Of a stretch of 64,000 nt of DNA, positions 1 to 11,159 are shown piece after piece; the first letter of the stretch is position 1; the number at the start of each line of letters is the position of its first letter. Source of the stretch: Spirometra erinaceieuropaei (Eukaryota > Platyhelminthes > Cestoda > Diphyllobothriidea > Diphyllobothriidae). Both the position numbers and the translations under genes were made by a program. The notes under the pieces are model-generated. The model was not told the DNA's origin, did not search any database, and saw only the letters and a program-made list of their open reading frames with translations. The DNA is taken from the NCBI GenBank assembly GCA_902702965.1, contig CACRXP010000048.1:650994-714993 (forward strand), read 5' to 3'.

Positions 1-288
1 CCTTTGCGTAGATGCTGCCAACTGATCCTCTGTCATGAAGGTCTGCTGGATAAAATTCTTCATGTTTTTAACTTCTTCCTCTAGTTGATTTAACTTTGAG
101 GCTAACGTTTGACAACCGCTGCAAGAAGTTTCCACATGCGTCGGTCGTAACCAATTTAAGAGGCTTTTAGAGCGACCGCGCAGGCGTGCGGCGATAGCGC
201 AGTGGTCTTCGTCGCAGTCTTCAGCTCGAGTGGTCCCGTGTTCGACCCCGCAGTGAGGCCCACTTAGTATTACTTCAGACTTCGTCAT
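1..288 (-). CDS. Partial LINE ORF1-like protein (zinc-finger plus coiled coil), runs off the left edge
   Basis: Reading the minus strand from an ATG at 288 gives 96 open codons to the window edge. Seen: a Cys/His-rich N-terminal half (PHCGVEH at residues 11-17, EDCDEDHC at 23-30), a basic stretch, the segment NWLRPTH (45-51), a CSGC knuckle (56-59), then a heptad-like acidic/hydrophobic segment (ASKLNQLEEEVKNMKNFIQQ, 63-82) that should form a coiled coil. Known: LINE ORF1 proteins of CR1/Jockey-type elements commonly join zinc-binding motifs to a coiled coil and bind element RNA. Inference: this is the start of such an ORF1, in opposite orientation to the CR1-like ORF2 remnant at 1135-3110, so it belongs to a different copy. 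It could also be the first exon of a host zinc-finger gene. Coding status is fairly firm; the family is less so. Confidence 0.55.
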   Translation of the reverse strand, partial: MTKSEVILSGPHCGVEHGTTRAEDCDEDHCAIAARLRGRSKSLLNWLRPTHVETSCSGCQTLASKLNQLEEEVKNMKNFIQQTFMTEDQLAASTQR

Positions 289-827
289 TTTGTGCTACTT
301 TAGTATATCCAACAAGAAAAAAAACGATCAGGTGAGATTTTTGCCTAAGATGCGCGACGGAAAGTCTCTGGCCTCGTTCTGGTCGTTGAGAGTCACCTTA
401 TAAGATGAATATCTTCGTCTTAAAGAGGTTCGTCGAGCAAATACAGGAAGCAGCTGTTTAGTTCTAGGACATTATCGAGTACGTTCGAAATATGATGCAT
501 TCAACGAATAATATTAGAAGAGTAACTCAGCCTATGCAGGAGTTGTTCCAGATGTTTGATGGAAGGATAATCCGAGTTTCTTGGCTCACAAACAGCAGAA
601 ATGAGGAATGTCTGAAGTCCGCGTCCTGCGAATCAGCCTTTGTCGCCAAAGAATCGTGACTTTGGAGTAGCTAATTCCGTAAATCAAATAAAACGCAATC
701 AACGCGTGAATTATTGTAGACCGGCGTGCTCTCAACACTGAGGAAGAGACGAAAATTTCGTAGCTCGGAAGACTTAAAATTTCGAACCTCGTTTCAAAGG
801 ACCCGCTGTGAACACTCGGCGTCTCGG
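289..827. other. No recognisable feature
   Basis: The sequence upstream of the ORF1-like reading frame shows no long open frame, no clear repeat unit and no RNA gene that I can support. If the ORF1 call is right, the first bases may be the 5' untranslated region of that LINE. Confidence 0.4.
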
Positions 828-1035
828 TGGGATTCTAGCCCGCGCAATAAGGGGATTTCTTGAGTACAGCCAACGCTCTAACAACTTGAGCTACGAGATC
901 CCGCCGGACGACGCGAGTTTAATCCCATTTGGGTTAAGTTATCTCGCGTCGTCCGGCGTGGCCTCGTGGCTCAAGTGGTTAGAGCGTTGGCTGTAATAAA
1001 GCCATCCCCTTACTGCGTGGGTTCAAAAAACATCG
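828..1035. repeat. Head-to-head palindrome of two tRNA-like (tRNA-derived) sequences
   Basis: The arms 832-917 and 943-1029 are near reverse complements around a 25-bp spacer. Each arm read outward resembles a tRNA: the right arm has a D-arm/A-box (GTGGCTCAAGTGGTTAGAGC near 966-985), a possible anticodon stem TGGCT/AGCCA and a B-box-like GTGGGTTCAA near 1017-1026. The left arm, read on the minus strand, has GTAGCTCAAGTTGTTAGAGC and a degenerate B box GGGCTAGAATCCC. The T-arm of the right copy is imperfect, so a working tRNA is doubtful. Best read as a pair of tRNA-derived SINE heads or tRNA pseudogenes inserted or duplicated in inverted orientation. Confidence 0.6.
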
Positions 1036-1134
1036 TGACCAGGCGCAACATATGGCGTGGTTACTGTATCCAGAAGCGTCTCGACGTGTGTCGTACAGAC
1101 TGGAAAGCAGCATTTACACAGTGTGTTCTCAAGG

Positions 1135-3110
1135 TCTGGTTAGAAATAAGGTCGTATTTCATGAACTTATCACCAGATACTGCCCTATATCGAAAAAGAA
1201 AATCACCAGCAGGCCTCGATGGCTAAAGAGCACACTAAAGGGTGAAGTAAATCGTAAACAAAAGCTGTGAAAAGCTTATCTCAGAAATAAGACAATCGGA
1301 TCAACGAAAATGTACAAGGCTCAGCGGAGTAGGGTAAGGTGCCTTGTTTACAAAGCCCACTAAGACCTTGAGAGTGACCTTCCCAAAACCCAAAAGCTTG
1401 TCGTCAATTGCATAAGACAAAGTACTCGCAACCGGGATCCCATCCCTATGTTAAAAAGGGATAATGGCGTTGAACTTTACAAGGACGACGAAAAGGCTGA
1501 GCATCTATCCAGGATTTTTCAGTCGGTTATTACGAGAGAAGTCTATGTACCCGCCGATCACTATTATGTGGACGATGTCACGAAAATTAACTCACTGCTT
1601 CTAATGAAAGCTAAAAGAAGCGACATTGCCAGGTCCTGATGAAATACCAACAAAGTTGTTGAAGGAATTAGCCACAGAATTGACAGAATCTTTGAGTCTC
1701 CTCTTCCAGCCCTCTCTTGATGCAGGCAGGCTGCCCCCTGAGTGTAGGACTGCATTGATTTCACCGATACATACAAGTGGCAGTTGCGCTTCCGCAAACA
1801 ACTACCGACCGGTAAGCCTCACCTCCATCTGCCGCAAAGATATGGAGTAAATTATCAAACGCGAACTGATGCATTTCTTAGAGCAACATAATCTTCTATC
1901 TGATGCACAGCATGGGTTCCGCAGAGGAAGGTCCTGCTTGAACAGTCTACTTTACTGTCTTGAACAGTGGACCCGAGCGATTGATGGGGTAAACGTGGTG
2001 CATGTAGCCTACATAGACCTCAAGAAGGCCTTTGACAGCGTGCCACACCAACGTCTCCTAAACAAGCTCAGCCGCATAGGGGTAAGAGGCAAGCTTTTGA
2101 AGTGGATTGAACACTTTTTGATCGGTCGGTCTCAGACTGTCCGTCTTGGTGGCCAGCAATTGGCAGAGGCGACGGTTACGAGCGGACTACCTCAGGGCTC
2201 CGTTCTCGGCCCTACCCGCTTCCTCATTTATATCGATGACTGTGTCTGTCGCTTGAAATGGATATTGCTATGTTTGCTGACAATATAAAGCTTTGGACCG
2301 TCATCCGCAACGAGGACGATGAAGCAAATCTACAGGTAAACTTGGACCGACTCGAACAATGGTCAGACCACTGGCTCCTCCCATTTAATGTCCCCAAATG
2401 CAACATTCTGAGAACTGCCAGAACCAGCTCAGCGCACCGGAAGACGTAATATCTAAATCATACACCGCTGCTAGTGGTAGAGATTCAGAAGGATCTAGGT
2501 GTGTGGATAACATCTTCACTAAAGCCATCATTCCACTGCTTGAAAGCAGCGAAATCCTCAATGTCCAGGATATCTCATCAAGCGGGCATTTGCGAAGTTC
2601 GACGAAGAGTGCTTTCGCAAGGTTTTCGGGATGTTTGTGCGCCCACAGTTAGAATTTACCATTCAGGCCTGGGGATCCTGGATTGCCAAAGATCGTACCA
2701 CAATCGAAAAAGTCCAACAAGGGGCAACGAAGCTTGTCAGAGGTCAAAAAACCGACCTTACGAAACTCGACTGTTCAATATTGACCCTTTTCCCCAGGAC
2801 TACAGACAACTACGTGGCGACTGAATTCAAACGTTCCGAATGCTACGGGATCAGGATTACTGCCTTGAATCCGGCGAATTCTTTTATCTGGCCAACACTA
2901 ATAGCTTGGGAGGACATTCTCTGAAACTACGTGTGACCTGGGCGAGACTCGACGCAATGAGGTCCTTCTTCAGCCACAGAGTGGTAAAAGCATGGAATGC
3001 TCTGCCCGCGAACGTCGTCATGTCATCATCCGTGGACACATTTAAGAGATAGCTTGACCAGTACGGGGATATTTATTACCACGGCACCAGAAACTACCAA
3101 ATTTTTCCCC
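1135..3110 (+). pseudogene. 5'-truncated CR1/Jockey-type LINE, ORF2 reverse transcriptase remnant
   Basis: Conserved reverse transcriptase blocks appear in order but in shifting frames: PGPDEIPTKLLKEL (from about 1626), NYRPVSLTSIC, QHGFRRGRSC (about 1909), DLKKAFDSVPH (about 2017), GLPQGSVLGP (about 2185), then MFADNIKLW (about 2270), QKDLGVWI, RPQLEFTIQAW and the C-terminal VVKAWNALPANVV...DTFKR (to 3048). Frame changes fall near 1615, 2250, 2635 and 2755. In-frame stops lie at 1268, 1848, 2447, 2822 and 3049 and in the linker near 1360. The usual FADD catalytic box reads FADN, so the polymerase would be dead even without frameshifts. No endonuclease domain is visible, which fits the 5' truncation typical of target-primed insertion. 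The true 3' end is not defined. Confidence 0.88.
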
Positions 3111-4480
3111 ATGCACCGCCCTGGCCCCGAAATTTTTATTTTACAAAGCACGCCACTGCCTATATTTAAGTACCATTATTTTATGACTTTGTCGTTATCT
3201 CCTGACCGAAGCATATACGTTTGTATCGATATTACTTGGTCCATTTAGTACCGCGTACTGGTTGTCGTACAATTTTGCAAAGAAGGCATTCGCAGACAAA
3301 TTAATATTAGTGATAAATGCTCGTTATATGTAATTGCTTACGTACATTTCCTTTGACAATTGCCTTACACATTGTTTTTATGATGTTATTGTAACCAAAC
3401 GGGAGTTCAAATGCGATCGCCTACCTTTCCCTTAATAACTCGCATCTGATCTGGATGACTTCAAAATAAGCAAACACAGACTGCTTTAATAAGCGTTATT
3501 TTGAAAACTATTCAAACTATTCAAGTTTGGTAAAGCAATCAAACAAATCCTTTGTTGTAATGCGCACGGCCAGATGGACGTTTATTAAAGAGCCGATAAT
3601 CCGTCGGAGCTGAGACTTATCGGGTTTTCGCTGCACGTTAATTTACTTCGAAATCCGCACAAGGTATTCGTATCTACTTACATACACGGTTCGAAGTCCC
3701 GTTTGACATTTCATCTGATGGGCCGACTAACCTATGTCGTCAATGCACTGACTATACTTTAGCATAACAATTTAACTAAATGCGGCATATTTCGAAATTG
3801 CTAAACGATCAATATTCTTTATGCTCGTGAAATCACCCTTCCTGATCCATTTTTGGCACCAGCACTTCATATTACACTGCACAGAATGAACATTGAATTA
3901 ACTAATTATCATTTATTTGAAAATTGCCTTTGCGCATAAAGGACCTATACTGACACGAAAGACGAATGTCCTAAATTTTGCTTGTCAAAAATCATTCCGT
4001 TTGGTATTTGCAGACCCTAGCGTTGGTCAAAATGTTATCTCCTCTTGGATCTGTAAAGTGTAGACAAATTAAATAAACTCAGGCGTAGGAACTTATAACA
4101 GCCGACAGACGGCAGTGATGGACAAAATTGGGCTGACGTCCTTGATGCGCATGAAACCGCCCGAGCACAATGACTCCAAGTACACTTACACTGGTTGCTG
4201 CTGCTTGGTCAGACAATCTGACCTGCCGTATGCGCTCATGGTTTAGTCAGGCCTGCCCACACAAACAGCCATCTGACGCTTATTTTTTCCGAAGTTTGCA
4301 TCGACAGTCTGACCGTCGATGTCGACGATGTCCACCGTGTGCTACAGAGAAAGAAGCAGCAGTCACGGTTACTTGCACGCGAATTAATTTCTTGGGATAG
4401 AGAACTTGCGTAGCATCTTCGGCACTCCATCATCCCCACTCTCCACCTGGACTAGGTGTCAAGACAGAGCCAAGAAGACC
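3111..4480. other. Unique-looking AT-rich sequence; no gene seen
   Basis: Short open frames are not supported by any motif. The first 150-250 bases may be the 3' untranslated tail of the adjacent LINE. No tandem array or clear terminal repeat was seen. Confidence 0.35.
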
Positions 4481-4484
4481 GGAG

Positions 4485-4800
4485 GCGGGGGATAGTGCAT
4501 AGCCGGACCCGCATCTTGGCGTTCCGCCACGCCCCCTGGTCCACAACATACACCTGACCAGGACTTTCCATTAAACAACAACATCAACCATCCAACAGGG
4601 GTCAACACGACGAGGATGAGGACTAAGCAACCATGAACACCACCTGTATACCCATCGGTAGTGCCAGCGCATCTACCGGCAGGGAACCAGGTGTCACGGA
4701 GCTACCACCGCATGCCAGGCTGCGAGGACCATGGTTTGCTGATACTGACACAGCACACGCTTTTAGTCTGCATACATTAACAGAACCCCCCGCGTGCCCA
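4485..4800 (+). repeat. Dispersed GC-rich repeat, copy 1 (partner at 37435-37740)
   Basis: This stretch is richer in G+C than its surroundings and aligns by eye with 37435-37740: both contain a gaccCGCATCT start, an imperfect (AAC)n-like middle and a shared core around CTACCGgCAGGGAaCCAGG (about 4673-4692 here, about 37597-37616 there). Element class is unknown; no terminal repeats or coding motif are visible. Confidence 0.5.
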
Positions 4801-4929
4801 AGTTCCGACTTTGTGAACCACTGTGCATCGGGAGTTAGTTCTCTTGACATTATTGGCTCATAATCGTTGGCGCAGGCGTCTTCTAAGCCTAATAACTCCA
4901 GATAGATTTGCTCGTCTTAGTGTGGCCTA

Positions 4930-5340
4930 AGCTAGTCGTCATGTGTTTTGTAAACTTTCTGGATCACTGTGTCCCTCAAAGCAGAGCATTTTGGGATAGG
5001 CTGGTTAGTACGCTCACCCTTTCACAAACTACATTGTTTATGTTTTGTTTAGGCAACAACTTAAAAAAATATTTGCGTGCTGCATACATATTAAGTCATT
5101 TTGCAGAACTACCCCGGAAAATGCTCACATGTTACACTACCGTGACATTAACTGAAAGTTCAGTTAGATTTGCGTTGCTGCTGTTGCCGTGTCAGACATG
5201 TATACCAGCAGATTCCGCCCACCATATACTCAAGCCCGTTTACATTGACATCTATCTGACTGCACAACTACTCCACTGTCTGAATACACTGAGCAAAAGA
5301 CACTATACCCAAGTTGCTACCATGCTGACCCCTATGCATC
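4930..5340 (+). repeat. Dispersed repeat with blocks X (about 4940-5110) and Y (about 5210-5330)
   Basis: Block Y carries TGTCTGAATACACTGAG (about 5278-5294) and block X carries GTGTTTTGTAAA with GTGCTGCATA. The same two blocks occur near 10 kb but in the opposite order (Y about 10215-10370, X about 10445-10620). The 145-codon open frame across this copy has no recognisable domain and is not kept in the other copy, so I do not call it a gene. Confidence 0.5.
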
Positions 5341-5344
5341 TTTA

Positions 5345-6240
5345 GTGGGGATCCTTGGAAACGTTCTGCCATGACCGAAGACGCATATTTCTTCAAGATC
5401 TAGACGAAATTGTCTGCGTCGCTAATTTACTGGCGTAATTTTCCACGCCCACTTTAAAAAAGGCTGCTTACTTCAATATCGATCCGAGCTTCATGAGTCC
5501 ATTTGGATGCACTGCTTTAGGGCTGTTAAATGTTACTACATGGTGGACATAGATATTACTGCACATGTACCACCAGGTTCCTAGAAGACAGTGTCTTGAA
5601 AAAACCAAGAATGTAAGTGCTTAAGTTAGCCGACCCTTACTATAATAAAAAAGCCCCGGATATACCTGTCATATTTGCTTGACTTAACAAATAAACATGT
5701 TAGCAATATTTATTGGAGGCAGGCTGTTGACGCCTACCCAGTGGAAAACGCAGATCTAGCGTTGAAAATCTATACAAAAACTAGGAATGTTTAGCAGTTA
5801 ACTAAAGCTACGTACCTATAATTTTTAAAGGAAAATTAAAAATAAAGTTTACGCAATGTAAGCTGCGGTTTGTCAAAGTCATGAGTAATAGCATTGTTGA
5901 ATACCAAAATGCGTTCGAAAAACATAAATAAGAATAGTTGACATTACTTATCAAAACGCGGGCCACATGCAATTATCAGTGAATTTCAAAAGACATGTAA
6001 TGTAAGTAAGGACAGTCCAAAAGGCTACGAAAACTGAGAACGAGAGTAGTTTAAGTGGAGCAATAATTTTCTCACTTCAAATACCCAAGATTAGGTCCTT
6101 ACAACCCATAGCAGACTAGGTTGACATGTGGTTCATAGTTGCAGAACTGTTGTTTTATTCGTGCGGGAGTCAACAAATATCATGTCATACTCATACCGTA
6201 TGACGTTGCGGTAGTAGCCTGCTCTGAGATGTGCTTTTTA
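5345..6240. other. No recognisable feature
   Basis: AT-rich sequence without an open frame, splice-like exon block or repeat that I could match elsewhere in the window. Confidence 0.3.
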
Positions 6241-6250
6241 GAGCATCTTC

Positions 6251-6475
6251 CTTCCAGCGATAATGCGTCGAAGGCATTGTAGTTTTTCCAAAGAAATGGC
6301 TGTTTACGTTTAAACCGGTAAAAACTACCCCGTTATAGTGTAATGTTTTGCTCTTTGAATATTCACTAGAAATAAGATAAACTTTGGCCAGAGCAGTAAA
6401 GTGTTCAACAAAAAAGTTCAGAAAATCTATAATTCGGTTTATTATTCCTGGTCGGTGGAAGGCAATAGTAGTTTA
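6251..6475 (-). pseudogene. Exon block B, locus L1 (decayed copy)
   Basis: On the minus strand these 225 bases read TTIAFHRPGIINRIID, then FTALAKVYLISSEYSK, then GVVFTGLNVN, ending YRWK. It aligns without gaps to the B blocks at 14376-14600 (-) and 44924-45148 (+); about 43% of residues match the 14.4-kb copy by my count. The first codon is TAA where the other copies have GAA/GTA, and the AG expected just upstream is changed, so this copy probably could not be spliced. The other 74 codons are open. Block A of the same locus lies 344 bp upstream on the same strand. Function unknown. Confidence 0.6.
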
Positions 6476-6819
6476 TTAATATAAAAAACAAAAATGGTAC
6501 CGGCAAATTTCAGTGAAAATAAAAAAGGCATCAAATGTAACTCCGTGTTATACGCTGCCATCGGAATGCAGTATCGCCTTTCACAGGAAACACATGATAC
6601 ATACTGATATATCCCGTAGGATACCTTCAAATAATGCTGCACCATAAAAGAAACAGATTGATGCCTTCAAAATATGTGTTATCGGTAAAATGTGTAAATG
6701 TCATCATTTATAGGACTTTCCAGCAAAACGGCCACGGATAAATGCGTCCGTATTTCGTTTAAAAACACTTGCTTCTCAATACAAATATTATTCAGACTAT
6801 GCACGTTCTTTTAACTTAC

Positions 6820-7036
6820 TCTGAAAAGGATGATTATGCTTATATGGGAATACGTTACATTGCATGCACGTTTTATGACTCCAGTGCGTGTATGCTAACG
6901 AGATAGAAGCAATCATATATTATCGGATCTGGTTGAGTGGTCATTTGGAAATATACATTGCATTCTGTCCTGTATTGAACATCCTCAGTAAATTTGGTTC
7001 TCATGAGAAGTCTTCCAAATAAACGCTTCCATTCTC
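6820..7036 (-). pseudogene. Exon block A, locus L1 (frameshifted)
   Basis: Minus-strand reading gives FTEDVQ, VYFQMTTQPDPIIYDCFYLV, then after a one-base shift ACNVTYSHISIIILFR directly followed by the splice-donor sequence GTAAGT at 6819-6814. The peptides match block A at 14922-15172 (YFQMNTQSVPIIHACF, ACSVTYSLISIHAYLK, also followed by GTAAGT) and at 43881-44073. The frameshift and stops between the two halves make this copy a pseudogene. The 3' half and donor are the best conserved part. Confidence 0.6.
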
Positions 7037-7339
7037 AGCTGGGCATGATATCCAAGCTTGATTTATGATGAAAAGGAAACCCAATGTCATAATTGGTAGA
7101 AGTTTTAGAGGTTAAAAGGTGTGGTAGTGCAGAAAAACCCGACTTTGTTGCGCAACGAAAGATGAGGTAATATTGCATGTTGGTGATTTATGCTGCATAT
7201 AAAGCGTCCGTGGTTTCTCATTTATACAATTTTCGAAAAAAAAGACTTAAACAAAATCTGCACAAGGCTCATTCTGAACAGTAAATACATTTTAGCAGAA
7301 GGGTTTTCAGTGATACAAATGTAAAGAACAACATTTATT

Positions 7340-8242
7340 AATGTTTATCCTTGGGTAATATCATGCAATGGAGTACTGTGAATAAAAATAGTAATACTTG
7401 TATAAAGGGTGCACAAACTGCTTTTCCATTTAACGTTCACGCAGGCTCTCATATACCCTTAAAACACAACTATTTATTTAGCATGCATTTTTTCGTTGAT
7501 TTTCGATTCCCTCAAAATTCGATTATATCGCATGAAATGCATGCCTTAAAATATGCATTGTTTTACTCAATCGAAATGATATACTGCTAATTACATACTC
7601 TGAGGAAAGGTGTAGTTTTGATAACAAGTTTCTAATTATGAGATTTTCAAGTACCATAAAATGCTTGTTTATAAAATATCGTGGCTGTGCATTTACTAAT
7701 GTTGCTTGTAAAGTTTACAACATTGGCGGAAATCTGCTGTTTAATTTTATCAAACCGACATAGTCTGTTGCTAATACCTTAGAAAAGTATATGGTTGCCC
7801 TTAAGCAGAAATTGTATTTTTTGTAGTTTTTTAACCATGAATTCAGTTGTAAAGTCAGTTCGGGCTCAAAGTTATTCTGGGGTGGAAAGGTTTTTGAAAA
7901 CCAAATTATACCCTTTTATTCAAGCGTAAACCTGGATGAAGATGTAAGTTTATGTCGATTAAGTAAAATAAGGAATATTTGTACGCATGCATTGCAAGCA
8001 ATATAATTTAATGTTTAAGGGCACCGAAAATCAACGAAAAAATCCATGCTGCATATGTCGTCATTTTTTGCATGCGGCCGAAAAGATATTCGGTCCAAAA
8101 CCATCATTCCACAATAACTGAATTGGTATGGAACTGTGCTGCAAAACATTTTATTTTAAAACTCTAATTAATTAACCTTTTCAAAACGGAAACGCATTTC
8201 AGAATTGCAGTTGGCCTTTTCTGAGTCAACGCACTCACTTCA
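7340..8242. mobile_element. Degenerate TIR-family element
   Basis: The right end (about 8165-8242) carries the family signature: AATTAACCTTTTCAAAACGG, AAACGCATTTCAGAAT, then CTGAGTCAACGCACTCACTT. The interior contains GCATGCATTTTTTCGTTGA near 7482, as in the copy at 13.35-14.04 kb. The left TIR is badly eroded and its position near 7340 is approximate. No transposase is encoded. Confidence 0.5.
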
Positions 8243-8694
8243 GATTTTGTTGTTGAATGGTGCCCTAGTGTCTAAACAAACGAGAGTATTGGCAAAAAAT
8301 GCATGTATGGCCAGTCATTTTCAAGCCAACCTCAGACGAAGCACCCAAAACAGACATATCAATAAATTTGAGGTCATTGTGCTGTTAGGATAAAATTGCT
8401 GTTCCATTAAGCGTCTCTTATATCTAATATCGGCAGTCAATTACATAAGAGCCGGCGAAAAGCTCTTACGCGCCATGGGCAGGAAATAGAATTTTACGCG
8501 TGAACGTACAATTCTACTTCGACATTCTTAAACAGACTTTGGGTTTTTGTACCCCTTCCACAATGACTATTTAAAACAACTATTGACATATTCTAAACTG
8601 ACTTTTAGGCAGATATGACACATCATTTAGCCACATACGCAAATTTAGTAAAAGTTTCAGAATGCAAACAAACATTAACTTTGATGTGCATATG

Positions 8695-8830
8695 CACGTT
8701 TCATTCAGTTGTTAATCTGTTTAAATTCTGACTGAAATTATGAAATGCGCTTATGATTAAGAAAGCTTCTATACGCTGGGTAATGGTTTTGATTATCTAA
8801 TGACATATTTCCGTGAAATTGTTATCACGT
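8695..8830 (+). mobile_element. Solo left end of a TIR-family element
   Basis: GACTGAAATTATGAAATGCG followed by ATTAAGAAAGCTTC and GATTATCTAATGACATATTT matches the left-terminal region of the copy beginning at 48712. No matching right end was found nearby, so this is probably a truncated copy. Confidence 0.4.
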
Positions 8831-9100
8831 AAAATGTTTAATTCTGAGTGCTTTTATTTTTTGGACAACCACATCCACCACACTTAACTCAAATGACCAC
8901 AAGTGTGACATGCATTTCAAGTTGATTTCCTCATGAATTTAAGACTATTTGCAATAAACATGCACATTAGTAAAATAGCAATACCGACAAACAGAAAGGG
9001 GACCTGAATGGTCTTGATGCGATCGGTAAGTACATATCCACTACTCTAAAGTTCGTAAGACTAGGTGGAAAAAAAAATATACATATACATATTATGACAG

Positions 9101-9345
9101 ATGGGCCCTCACCGATCAGGTTACAGAACATGCTCGTTCTGTTGTGCCTTGGGGCTCATACAAGAACCCTCGCAGGCAGTCGCGCAGCAACGAGTGGTAT
9201 ATGTTGATAAGGTGACACCGACAAAGCCAAAGGGGGCCGGAATGGCCATTTCTGGCTTATTAGCCGTCATCAGCCAGTCATACCCAACCACAAGTGTGGA
9301 TCACTTGAGATTCGAACCCGGGATTTTTGGTCATGGAGTGTGACA
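9101..9345 (-). repeat. tRNA-derived SINE, family S, copy 1
   Basis: On the minus strand the order is a B-box-like GGGTTCGAATCTC (9307-9319), GGTTGGGTATGACTGGCTGA, GACGGCTAATAAGCCAGAAA, TGGCCATTC, and a 3' part with GAGCCCCAAGGCACAACAGAA. The same order occurs at 39340-39585 (+), and its first part at 39117-39275 (-). The A box is weak or lost here. SINEs are non-autonomous and depend on LINE enzymes for mobilisation. Confidence 0.7.
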
Positions 9346-10210
9346 GTTTTTTAGGCTAACCTATACTTAGTTCGTGCACCACAATAAGTTTACTTTATAA
9401 AGAACTGTAGGTCAACCTCACGCGTCTTACCAACTATGATATGCTGAAGTGAAAAATTGACTTTTTGCCTGACGTTAATTATGGCGAACGACCAGGTAAT
9501 TCATAAATGTCAAAAGTCACACTGTGTGATCAGGTAACCTGGAGTGGGATACAAAATGAAACAGGGATCCTATTGCCTTAACCGGCCAAAGATTTCCAAA
9601 TATTTGTCGGTGCTGCGAAAGCTAATCACATTAACCACCTACGAATGACTAATTCTAGTTTTAAATGTCGATGCTTTTTGAAGATGTTATTTGCGCAATC
9701 GTCTAACCATGATCCCTGTTTAAATGACCACGCCTTTGTGAGTTCATAATCATAGAACAGAGGTGATTTAATTGCGGACAGGATCGCAAATCAGCAGCTT
9801 TCATATCATATATTATTGATATATTTTTCGAGCTAGTGGATAAAATCGCCTAAAATAATGTAATGGAACTCTTTAAAATTTCCTAATGCACACGGTAGTG
9901 GTCGGGATGCGCTGTAAGTTCCGTAGTATGAATGGCAGCGCATACCAGAACGATGCGTCGCCTACGACAAAATATCTTCCTCAAAATTCGTACTTTTCAA
10001 AGAAATGCAACTTCTGTTTGTTAGAGCACCCCTCTAGACACATTTGCGACGCTGGCTTTTCATATCAGACCGCAAAGCATGTGCAGAACATTAAAAAATA
10101 TTTTTTTTCTTTTGGATACTGCCTGCGTGCATACAGGACATACATTGAAATGCTCAAAGAGTGCTTCAAACTATACGTGCCAATGTATCACTTTGTTTGG
10201 TCCTTGCAGA
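9346..10210. other. No supported gene
   Basis: A 118-codon open frame at 9886-10242 has several cysteines but no motif or second copy that I can recognise; I leave it uncalled. It ends inside the dispersed repeat that begins about 10215. Confidence 0.3.
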
Positions 10211-10214
10211 ATGT

Positions 10215-10640
10215 ATTGTGTGTCAATATGTCAACGTCCTGACCTGCCGTACGCGGTCATCCCATAATCTAGCCCGTCTAGAAAGACATCCATCTGACCT
10301 CACAATTACTTCAATGTCTGAATACACTGAGAAAAAGCCACTGTACCCATGTTTCCGATAATTAAACCGCTTTGCATTTTTATTGAGTACTCCGACCACA
10401 TGCCCTTATGATTGCTAGTGCAGACTTCTTCGAGGTCCTTTTACGTGTTTTGTAAATCTTCTTTGTCTCTAGTATCCCCAAAAGCATAACAGTTAATGCC
10501 TACAGTTGTTGTTATACTTCCTTTCACCTAAATTGTCATTGTCTGCGTTTTGGTTAGACAGCACTATAAAAAGCGTGCTGCATATATGTTTGGGCGTATT
10601 GTAGATTTAACGGACAACAAGAGGCACCACGGTGGCGTTA
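10215..10640 (+). repeat. Dispersed repeat with block order Y then X (partner at 4930-5340)
   Basis: TGTCTGAATACACTGAG (about 10316-10332) marks block Y; GTGTTTTGTAAAT and GCGTGCTGCATATATG mark block X (about 10445-10620). The block order is reversed relative to the copy near 5 kb while the strand is the same, implying rearrangement or a longer tandem parent unit. Confidence 0.5.
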
Positions 10641-11159
10641 AATGTACTTCGATTGGAAACTTAAATCACGCTGACAGACCCAAGAGTTAAACTGAAGACC
10701 TGAATATTCCGCCGGTAAGAATCCATGTGTACACCTGAGTCAGCGTCATCCACGACCGTGTGTTGGATTAAGTTTCATTAAGGCCTGTAATGAGGGAAAA
10801 TAGCCCCAATTTTCGTCAAAAACTGCGTGTTTTGAAATCCTCATATTTGATTTTTGAAACGAAAACGCAAATCATGTCTTCATTAAGTCCAGAAGCTTAA
10901 GACTAGCAGTTAATTTTCTGGTTAAGTGAAGATAGCTATCCGCAATGAATGTACGCACATGTTATCGTCATCAGTGGATGCCAAATGACATCTGTCAAAA
11001 TGTTTGTAAGTGAAAAACACTTCTTGGCAAAAACTAAGGTTGAATTTCAGTACAACTTGGTTTAAGGAGGCTGTGCTATATTAAGGTTGTTTTTATTAGT
11101 TTTAAAAACTTAGCAAATTTAGAGTAAACCGTTTAACGTCGGATATTTCTGACCTTCAG

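Noticed and set aside
191..262. tRNA-like A and B boxes (TAGCGCAGTGG and GTTCGACCCC) suggesting a SINE
   Set aside because: The same bases on the minus strand are an unbroken part of the ORF1-like coding sequence starting at 288, with Cys/His motifs exactly there; the box match is better explained by chance.
4908..5345. 145-codon open frame with hydrophobic and Cys residues
   Set aside because: It runs across two blocks of a dispersed repeat, and the partner copy at 10.2-10.6 kb has the blocks in another order without this frame.
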